This document shows positions 7,282 through 11,359 of a stretch of DNA of 11,359 nt, piece by piece (the stretch's first letter is position 1; each line of letters begins with the position of its first letter). The position numbers were made by a program, and so were the translations under genes. Source of the stretch: JBJXFK01 sp046155505 (GTDB lineage: Bacteria > Planctomycetota > Phycisphaerae > UBA1845 > Fen-1342); assembly GCA_046155505.1 (NCBI GenBank), contig JBJXFK010000276.1, forward strand, positions 1-11,359, given 5' to 3'. The notes beneath the pieces were generated by a model. It made no database searches. It saw only the letters and a program-made list of their open reading frames with translations, and was not told the origin of the DNA.

Positions 7282-7671
7282 TTAGGCCCACAAAACCGGC
7301 ACGGCATACTTCGCCATCGCCTGATCTGAACTGACAATTGTCAGGCCCTCGTGAATCGCTTGGGCGATGAGCAGACGGTCGAACGGATCGCGATGGTGGT
7401 TCGGCAGCCGAGATAGCGCGTCGATGTGATGGAGGGCGATGGGAAGAAGTTGAATCGCGGCGCGGTCCAGTTCCGCCCGCACGAGCTCGGCCGCCGGCTT
7501 GCTGAGTTGCAGTTTGCCGATCGCCGACTTGATCTGCATTTCCCACGGCGAGACAAGGCTGAGGAACACCTCGTTCGATGCGTCCTCGATGGCGGCGCGA
7601 GCGGCGGAGGGGAGCGCGTCGGGACGGTCCACATAGAAGATAAAGCTCTGGGTGTCGAGCAACAGCCTCAT
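7282..7671 (-). CDS. PIN-domain ribonuclease, VapC-like toxin
   Basis: The 129-aa product is a single PIN domain, the metal-dependent RNase fold of type II toxin-antitoxin systems. The acidic residues expected for the active site are visible: D6 in LLLDTQ, E44 in SPWEMQIK, D95 and D98 in HRDPFDR, and D116 in IVSSDQAM. Sequence order and spacing fit the class that begins LLLDTxxxxW/F and contains RDPFDRLLIAQA. The start is fixed by an ATGA overlap with the upstream antitoxin gene (toxin ATG 7671-7669, antitoxin TGA 7670-7668), which implies translational coupling; an in-frame start six codons earlier would lie inside the antitoxin reading. Its RNA target is unknown. Confidence 0.85.
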   Translation of the reverse strand: MRLLLDTQSFIFYVDRPDALPSAARAAIEDASNEVFLSLVSPWEMQIKSAIGKLQLSKPAAELVRAELDRAAIQLLPIALHHIDALSRLPNHHRDPFDRLLIAQAIHEGLTIVSSDQAMAKYAVPVLWA

Positions 7672-7895
7672 TGTCCTTCGCCCAACCAAAAATCATCACC
7701 AAGCTCGGCGTCGAAGTCTTCGGCGAGGTAAACGACGGCACCGCGCTGAAGTCCAAGGCAGCGTTTGGAGTCGGCTTGCGGAAGCGGCTGATCGATCGGC
7801 TCGATCTGAATGCGCACGCGCTGGTTCGGCTTCAGCGCCAGCGGCTCGTCGGGGACGATGACCTTGCCGTCGAAATGGGCGTTCAACTCGACCAT
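7668..7895 (-). CDS. DUF104/AF2212-like antitoxin
   Basis: This small 75-aa protein begins MVELNAHFDGKVIVPDEPLA, the A-x-F-D-G-K-x-x-P-x-E-P beta-strand pattern of DUF104 (UPF0165, AF2212-like) proteins encoded just upstream of PIN toxins. A V-R-I-Q-I strand follows, and the tail is acidic and aromatic (ending DDFWLGEGQ), likely the part that occupies the toxin groove. It overlaps the PIN gene by 4 bp, the normal antitoxin-first order. The frame stays open upstream to an ATG at 8075 (60 more residues), but that extension is unlike the family and overlaps the next gene, so I start at 7895. There is no Shine-Dalgarno; a TGGTATCAT extended -10 lies 10 nt before the ATG. Confidence 0.75.
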   Translation of the reverse strand: MVELNAHFDGKVIVPDEPLALKPNQRVRIQIEPIDQPLPQADSKRCLGLQRGAVVYLAEDFDAELGDDFWLGEGQ

Positions 7896-7905
7896 GATGG
7901 AATCG

Positions 7906-7914
7906 ATGATACCA
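7906..7914 (-). promoter_or_regulatory. Extended -10 promoter candidate for the toxin-antitoxin pair
   Basis: On the minus strand TGG-TATCAT (7914-7906) matches an extended -10 with 5 of 6 bases in the hexamer. Only 10 nt separate it from the antitoxin ATG, so the transcript would have almost no leader. No convincing -35 is visible. It supports the short antitoxin start. Confidence 0.35.
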
Positions 7915-8056
7915 CAGTTCGCGTCATCGACCATTTCGGATTCTTCTGCACGAGTCGCCCATCCACTCGTCGATAGCGTCGTCTCGAAAATCGCCCAATG
8001 CCGGCGGGGCGGTGCCAGGCCCAGAGAGGCGATGTAGCTGCAGCCCAGGGCATCGT

Positions 8057-8494
8057 CTATGGCGATCTCGCGCATTCATTGTAAGTGTATGCAGTGCCTG
8101 TACCTAGGAATGGGAGTTGGAAGCTAGCAATAGCAGTGTAGACGGATCTCCAACGCCCATCGTGCCGTCGTTCCAGCACATGTTTGACGACGCGGCCCAA
8201 TTGCGTGTGAATCGCGAGCCTGCATTCGCCCGCTACGAGCGCGTCGAGTGCGTCTACTACAGTTCTCCGTGTCTTTTCGTCAAATGGGAAAAAGTACGAC
8301 CAAAACTCCTCAAAGCCGATGTTCAGTTCGTCACCGTTCTGCAAACCCAGGGTCAGCTCAAACGAAAGGCCCGGCTGCGCAGGCACGCGCATCAATAGCT
8401 CGACTTCCGGATCGTTCACTTTCTCAATGGAGAACGAGTGCCGCCGGGCAAAGTTTCGAAACAGCGCTTCAGCATCAGCGGTGTATTCCATCAT
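8057..8494 (-). CDS. Conserved-looking protein of unknown function, 145 aa
   Basis: I do not recognise a named family. The protein is soluble, with no signal peptide or membrane segment. It opens with a helical stretch EALFRNFARRHSFSIEKV (about 9-26). A central block, PGLSFELTLGLQNGDELNIG (41-60), is followed by an aromatic cluster, FEEFWSYFFPFDEK (61-74). Helix VVDALDALVAGECRLAIHTQ (79-98) and strand-rich RVVKHVLERRHDGRWRSVYTA (100-120) come next. An alpha/beta single-domain fold is likely. The compact motif pattern and good codon use argue for a real gene. The stop lies 57 to 161 bp from flanking genes: AlkD-like upstream, toxin-antitoxin downstream. A promoter at 8529-8501 puts the transcription start at the ATG itself. 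It could be an immunity-type or accessory protein, but nothing in the sequence proves this. Confidence 0.65.
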   Translation of the reverse strand: MMEYTADAEALFRNFARRHSFSIEKVNDPEVELLMRVPAQPGLSFELTLGLQNGDELNIGFEEFWSYFFPFDEKTRRTVVDALDALVAGECRLAIHTQLGRVVKHVLERRHDGRWRSVYTAIASFQLPFLGTGTAYTYNECARSP

Positions 8495-8500
8495 GGCGTC

Positions 8501-8529
8501 AATTTATCACAGGCCGCCGTGACGCGCAA
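8501..8529 (-). promoter_or_regulatory. Promoter predicting a leaderless mRNA for the 145-aa protein
   Basis: Minus-strand TTGCGC (8529-8524) and TAAATT (8506-8501) are separated by exactly 17 bp. The -10 ends 6 nt before the ATG at 8494, so transcription would start on or next to the start codon. No Shine-Dalgarno sequence is present, which agrees with leaderless translation. Confidence 0.45.
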
Positions 8530-8556
8530 GGTGATCGCTCGCCAGCAGCGTTCACC
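8530..8556. terminator. Hairpin over the alkD-like stop codon
   Basis: GGTGA (8530-8534) pairs with TCACC (8552-8556), and CGCT (8536-8539) with AGCG (8547-8550), with one T-T mismatch and a 7-nt loop. It includes the stop codon of the AlkD-like gene and directly adjoins the -35 box of the next gene, so it may separate the two transcripts. There is no T-tract. Confidence 0.35.
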
Positions 8557-9244
8557 CCTGCCGCTTCACCATCTCGGCAATCCAGATCGGCGCGAACGGC
8601 GACGTACACCCTTTCGAACACGGATAGTCGCGATAGATGCCCAACTTGTCGCCGATCGCTATCGCTCGCTTGCGGAGCTTTGGGGCATGGATGCCGATGT
8701 TGGCGAGCACGGCGTTCATCGTCCATTGCGTCTCCGGCGGTGCCGCGGCCATTTCCGACTCGACGCGATCCAGCAGCGCCGGCAGATCAAGCCCCTCCGC
8801 GCCCTTGGCGACCTTCGAGGCCGTCAGATTCCAACCCGCGCGAGCTGCCCAGCCGTCATCGTCCTCCATCCATTTGACGCGCAGCGACTCCTTGTCGGCG
8901 GGCGGCTGCTCCTTGACGATGTATGCGTTCAGCCAGTCGGCCACCCACCCGAACCGAGCCGTGCGGACCAGCTTGTCGAGCTCTTTCGCGGAAAGTTCCT
9001 TGGGCTTCATCAACAGAATTGCGAGCAGTTGCGCGTCGATGTTGCCGGTCTTCCATAATTGCAGCGCGAGTCCGTGATTGGTCTTGATTTTCTTGGCCAG
9101 CGCGCGGATATCGCCGGTCGCGCAGCCAAACTGCTTGAGCTTGGCCGAGCCGCCGGGGTTGCCGGCCCAGGGCTTCGCGTTTTGGGCCCGCCGTTTCTCA
9201 TCGCCGAGCGATTCGAGTTTCGCGAGTGCTTCCGTGAGATTCAT
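8552..9244 (-). CDS. AlkD-like DNA alkylation repair protein (HEAT-repeat DNA glycosylase family)
   Basis: The family (COG4912, HEAT-like helical repeats) removes positively charged alkylated bases such as 3- and 7-methylpurines without base flipping. The 230-aa product is all-helical and of normal length. Recognisable parts are an N-terminal segment (NPGGSAKLKQFGCATGDIRALAKKI, 29-53), LAILLMKPKEL (74-84), the W-x-x-D motif W100-V-A-D103 where AlkD places its catalytic aspartate, and W132-A-A-R-A with helices to 170. The conserved-looking C-terminus is YPCSKGCTSPFAPIWIAEMVKRQ (207-229). I chose ATG 9244 since the family-like sequence begins there; the open frame to 9442 adds a non-conserved arginine-rich stretch. 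A TATCAT box lies 7 nt before the ATG and there is no Shine-Dalgarno, again suggesting a leaderless mRNA. Substrate range is inferred from the family. Confidence 0.78.
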   Translation of the reverse strand: MNLTEALAKLESLGDEKRRAQNAKPWAGNPGGSAKLKQFGCATGDIRALAKKIKTNHGLALQLWKTGNIDAQLLAILLMKPKELSAKELDKLVRTARFGWVADWLNAYIVKEQPPADKESLRVKWMEDDDGWAARAGWNLTASKVAKGAEGLDLPALLDRVESEMAAAPPETQWTMNAVLANIGIHAPKLRKRAIAIGDKLGIYRDYPCSKGCTSPFAPIWIAEMVKRQG

Positions 9245-9251
9245 GGCCGTA

Positions 9252-9257
9252 ATGATA
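9252..9257 (-). promoter_or_regulatory. -10 box next to the alkD-like start
   Basis: TATCAT on the minus strand (9257-9252) has 5 of 6 consensus bases and ends 7 nt before the ATG at 9244. No clear -35 is seen. Its position predicts a transcript starting at or very near the A of the start codon. Confidence 0.3.
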
Positions 9258-9366
9258 GCCAACGGGCGACAACCCCGGCGAGCGATTCTCGTTGCAGTTC
9301 GTCTCGAATCTCTGTCCGCAGGTCTCAGACCGCCGGCGGCCGACACACGCGGCCACGCAACGACGC

Positions 9367-9501
9367 TTATCGCAGCGGCTTGATCTCTTCGAGTATCTCC
9401 CCCGCCGCCAGTGCACGCGCCTGCTTCGCAAGATCCCCGCATTGATTGCCGCCGTGAGTCAGAAACACGCGATGCAGCATCAGGTCTTTTATCGCATGCA
9501 C
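9367..9501 (-). other. Possible small protein or C-terminal gene remnant
   Basis: The 351-bp gap between alkD-like and mqnD holds a minus-strand frame ending in TAA at 9367. It could start at GTG 9501 (44 aa) or ATG 9480 (37 aa: MLHRVFLTHGGNQCGDLAKQ, then a helical lysine/glutamate-rich tail ending IKPLR). Codon choice is G/C-rich at third positions like real genes here, and the reading looks like the end of a helical protein. Upstream the frame stays open through the 9529-9565 hairpin to a TAG near 9590. There is no ribosome site. It may be a short gene, a decayed remnant, or chance. I see nothing else in 9258-9366. Confidence 0.25.
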
Positions 9502-9528
9502 TACGAGCGGATCAGCGAGCGATTCGTG

Positions 9529-9565
9529 CCTTGAAAATTCGGCGTTGCATGCCGAATTTTCAAGG
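9529..9565. terminator. Perfect 15-bp hairpin downstream of mqnD
   Basis: CCTTGAAAATTCGGC (9529-9543) and GCCGAATTTTCAAGG (9551-9565) are exact reverse complements around a 7-nt loop, starting 30 nt after the mqnD stop. A second, outer pair, ATTCGTG (9522-9528) with CACGAAT (9578-9584), could extend the fold past a 12-nt bulge. No T-run follows on the minus strand, so it is either an unusual terminator, an mRNA 3' stabiliser, or a protein-binding or mobile-element palindrome. Confidence 0.55.
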
Positions 9566-9595
9566 TGGCCAAATACGCACGAATGTCCCTACGTC

Positions 9596-10456
9596 TCACT
9601 CCACAAACTCAATCTCCCCCACCTCCGGCACCAGCCGCGCCTTCGCCCCTTCACTCAACAGCCGTTGCACCGCTTCACGCCCGCGCGGGCCATAGTCGAG
9701 CGTCCACTTGTTCACGTACATGCCGACGAATTTGTCGGCGAGGCCCTCGTCGAGGCCGCGACCGAATTTCAGCGCGTACTTCACCGCCTCTTCGCGATGC
9801 TCCAGCGAATAGCGGATGCTTTCCTTCATGATCCGCGTTACGTCCTTGCAAACCACTTCGCCGAGGTCACGCCGCACGACGTTTCCGCCCAGCGGCAGCG
9901 GCAGACCGGTCCGCTCCATCCACCATGTGCCGAGGTCGACGACCAGGTGCAGGCCGTCGTTCGCATACGTGAGCTGCCCCTCGTGGATGATCAAGCCCGC
10001 GTCGATGCGGCCGTTCTTCACTTCGGCGGGGATTTTGTCGAAATAGAGAATCTTGGGCGTGAAATTCGGCGGCCCGCCGGCGGGGCTTCCCTTGCCGGGG
10101 CCGAGCAGCAGTTGCATCGCCAGATACGCAGTCGTCATCAATCCCGGCACGCCGATCGTGCGGCCCTTCATATCGGCGACCGTCATCGGCGTACGCGTGA
10201 CGATCATCGGGCCATAGTTGTCGCCCATGCTGCAGCCGCACGCGGTGAGTTGATATTTGTCTTTCACATACGGATACGCATGCAGGCTGATCGCGGTCAT
10301 TTCGTACTCGCCGCGCATCGCCCGATCGTTCAGCGTCTGAATGTCCTCGAGGATGTGCTCGAACCGGTACGGCCCCGGATCGACCTTGCCGCTGGCGAGG
10401 CCGTAGAACATGAATGCGTCGTCGGGGTCCGGGCTGTGAGCGAGACGAATCAGCAT
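9596..10456 (-). CDS. mqnD: 1,4-dihydroxy-6-naphthoate synthase, futalosine menaquinone pathway
   Basis: MqnD converts cyclic dehypoxanthinyl futalosine to 1,4-dihydroxy-6-naphthoate, a precursor of menaquinone, in the cytoplasm. The 286-aa protein has the periplasmic-binding-protein-like fold reused by MqnA/MqnD. Visible are AHSPDPDDAFMFYGL (6-20), the SLHAYPYV ligand loop (57-64), GCSMGDNYGPMIV (74-86), IGVPGLMTTA (101-110), LIIHEGQLTY (155-164) with H158 at the place of the proposed catalytic histidine, and the MqnD-type GLPLPLGGN (184-192), which separates it from MqnA and from transporter binding proteins. Length is normal. The ATG at 10456 is preceded by GGGAGTG. No other mqn gene is in the window. 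A good promoter lies at 10548-10520, so it seems to be transcribed on its own. Confidence 0.88.
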   Translation of the reverse strand: MLIRLAHSPDPDDAFMFYGLASGKVDPGPYRFEHILEDIQTLNDRAMRGEYEMTAISLHAYPYVKDKYQLTACGCSMGDNYGPMIVTRTPMTVADMKGRTIGVPGLMTTAYLAMQLLLGPGKGSPAGGPPNFTPKILYFDKIPAEVKNGRIDAGLIIHEGQLTYANDGLHLVVDLGTWWMERTGLPLPLGGNVVRRDLGEVVCKDVTRIMKESIRYSLEHREEAVKYALKFGRGLDEGLADKFVGMYVNKWTLDYGPRGREAVQRLLSEGAKARLVPEVGEIEFVE

Positions 10457-10519
10457 GAAACACTCCCATGCACGTCGGCGGGCCGCCGCGCGTGGCGACC
10501 AGTCGAACGCGAATCGTGG

Positions 10520-10548
10520 ATTGTTTCGCCGGACGGGTGCGTGGTCAA
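10520..10548 (-). promoter_or_regulatory. Candidate sigma70-type promoter of mqnD
   Basis: Minus-strand TTGACC (10548-10543, 5 of 6) and AACAAT (10525-10520, 4 of 6) are separated by exactly 17 bp. The predicted start is near 10513, leaving a leader of about 57 nt with a GGGAGTG ribosome site. The 10457-10624 gap holds no gene. Confidence 0.45.
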
Positions 10549-10624
10549 ACGGCGTTCAGGGGATGTGAAAGCGACGGCGCGAGCAGGTGAATCGACAGTC
10601 GCCGCACCCGCTTGAACCAAATCC

Positions 10625-11182
10625 TCATTTGAAAATTGCTTGAACGCGCAACCGAAAGCCGGGCAGAACGGCCGCATCGGTCAAGGTGGCCTTTGGGCCG
10701 TGAACGACCGGTTCGCTGTCGGGCCGAAACACATGCACATGTTGCTTCACAACGTCGATCACCCAGACGCGATCAACACCCATCGCCAGATACTCGCCCG
10801 CCTTCTCGACCATGACGTCCCAGCCTTGGCCCTTGCCAACGACCTCGACGACAAGCTCAGGCGGCACGCGGCTGAAGCCGTCGGGTAGAGGCCCGCGCGG
10901 AAGTCGCTTGTAGGAAATGAACGCAACGTCGGCACCGCGGACGGTGCCGGGATTTTGCGCGGTCACCATCCCGGCTTCATTCGTCAGGACGCGCCCTCGG
11001 CGTGAGGCTTTCGCCCAAGATCCGAGTAGAACTGCGATGGTCCCGGAAACCGAACTATGCGGCAGCCCACCGGGTGACAAGTACACCACCTCCCCGCGCA
11101 CGAGCTCGCAAGGACCAAGGCGGGGCGCGGTTTTTTCGAACTCGGCAACCGTCATGTATCGCGCGACAACCATATGCATCAT
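10625..11182 (-). CDS. Uma2 family protein (DUF820, PD-(D/E)XK nuclease fold)
   Basis: Uma2/DUF820 proteins are restriction-endonuclease-like folds that occur in many copies in cyanobacteria and Planctomycetota; their biological targets are unknown. This 185-aa copy shows the family order: MTVAEFEK (10-17), ELVRGEVVYLSP (26-37), an H-S-S helix (42-44), R82-G-A-D85-VAFI with the metal-binding aspartate, PELVVEVV (108-115) with E113, then KAGEYLAMGVDRVWVIDV (127-144), and a VLPGF end (172-176). The usual SPSD after the central strand is replaced by GKGQ. Start choice is uncertain: ATG 11182, ATG 11173 and GTG 11197 are all in frame, none with a clear ribosome site. It follows the sulfate adenylyltransferase gene by about 25 bp (10 bp with the GTG start), so the two may be co-transcribed. 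Confidence 0.8.
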   Translation of the reverse strand: MMHMVVARYMTVAEFEKTAPRLGPCELVRGEVVYLSPGGLPHSSVSGTIAVLLGSWAKASRRGRVLTNEAGMVTAQNPGTVRGADVAFISYKRLPRGPLPDGFSRVPPELVVEVVGKGQGWDVMVEKAGEYLAMGVDRVWVIDVVKQHVHVFRPDSEPVVHGPKATLTDAAVLPGFRLRVQAIFK

Positions 11183-11207
11183 TCTAGCGAGTCGCACTGC
11201 CGAGTTG

Positions 11208-11359
11208 CTATCCCCCCGCCTTCATGCTCGCGATCAAAATGTCCGCGATCTCCGGCCGCGTGAATTCCACCGGCGGACGCTCGCCCTTGGCCAGCATGTC
11301 ACGCACCGCCGTGCCGCTCAGCGACACCCGATCTTCCGGCTTGCTGTTGGTCGTCTTGT
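11208..11359 (-). CDS. sat: Sulfate adenylyltransferase (ATP sulfurylase), C-terminal end only
   Basis: Only the last 49 codons and stop are in the window; the rest lies beyond the right edge. The reading contains SLSGTAVRDMLAKGERPPVE followed by FTRPEIADIL, which matches the conserved C-terminus of monomeric-type ATP sulfurylase (LSGT-x-VR-x-x-L, then the P-P-x-x-F-x-RPEV segment). The enzyme activates sulfate to adenosine 5'-phosphosulfate in assimilation or dissimilation. Because the N-terminus is missing, I cannot tell whether an APS kinase is fused or which sulfur pathway it serves. The stop TAG is at 11210-11208, shortly before the Uma2 gene. Confidence 0.85.
   Translation of the reverse strand, partial: KTTNSKPEDRVSLSGTAVRDMLAKGERPPVEFTRPEIADILIASMKAGG

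Noticed and set aside
7062..7337. N-terminal extension of the MTA phosphorylase
   Set aside because: It overlaps the PIN toxin gene, adds 92 residues not seen in the family, and a good ribosome site precedes the ATG at 7061.
9545..10615. 356-aa plus-strand frame opposite mqnD
   Set aside because: Antisense shadow of mqnD; histidine/arginine-rich without motifs.
1..11359. tRNA, rRNA, riboswitch, prophage or transposase genes
   Set aside because: I looked for these on both strands and found no supporting sequence; a covariance-model scan could not be run here.

Overview
The window is high-GC bacterial chromosomal DNA with mostly housekeeping and metabolic genes on both strands. Several traits point to Planctomycetota: a futalosine-pathway menaquinone gene (mqnD), a Tat-exported PhoX-family protein, a Uma2-family nuclease, a large share of unlinked single genes, and intergenic spaces packed with GC-rich palindromic or degenerate repeats of a look I associate with that phylum. 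The assignment is inference; no rRNA or other lineage marker is present.

Layout, left to right. A PhoX/DUF839-family protein (1535 to 111, minus) is divergent from ruvB (1848 to 2879, plus). The gap between ruvB and the next gene, which converges on it, is 467 bp of degenerate repeats whose two flanks are inverted copies of each other. Then comes a membrane-bound processive glycosyltransferase of family 2 (4855 to 3347, minus), divergent from a long LOG-family Rossmann protein (5036 to 6076, plus). The LOG gene converges on an MTA-phosphorylase-like gene (7061 to 6192, minus), and the gap between them is filled by a palindromic repeat element.

From about 7.1 kb to the right edge every recognised gene is on the minus strand. 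In transcription order from the right edge these are: the C-terminus of sulfate adenylyltransferase (cut by the window), a Uma2-family endonuclease-like protein, mqnD, an AlkD-like DNA alkylation repair protein, an unidentified conserved-looking 145-aa protein, a DUF104-type antitoxin with a PIN-domain (VapC-like) toxin overlapping it by 4 bp, and the MTA phosphorylase. Most of these genes have their own candidate promoter, so this is a run of co-oriented genes more than one operon; the antitoxin/toxin pair is the only clearly coupled pair.

Links between genes: mqnD makes the naphthoate precursor of menaquinone in the futalosine pathway. The MTA phosphorylase recycles methylthioadenosine and might touch that pathway through its nucleoside intermediate (speculative). 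RuvB and the AlkD-like protein are DNA repair functions, but they are not adjacent. No CRISPR array, prophage, transposase, tRNA or rRNA was seen. The least-explained items are the 145-aa protein, the two structured repeat regions, a perfect 15-bp hairpin behind mqnD, and a pattern of -10-like boxes 6 to 10 nt from start codons that lack a Shine-Dalgarno sequence.
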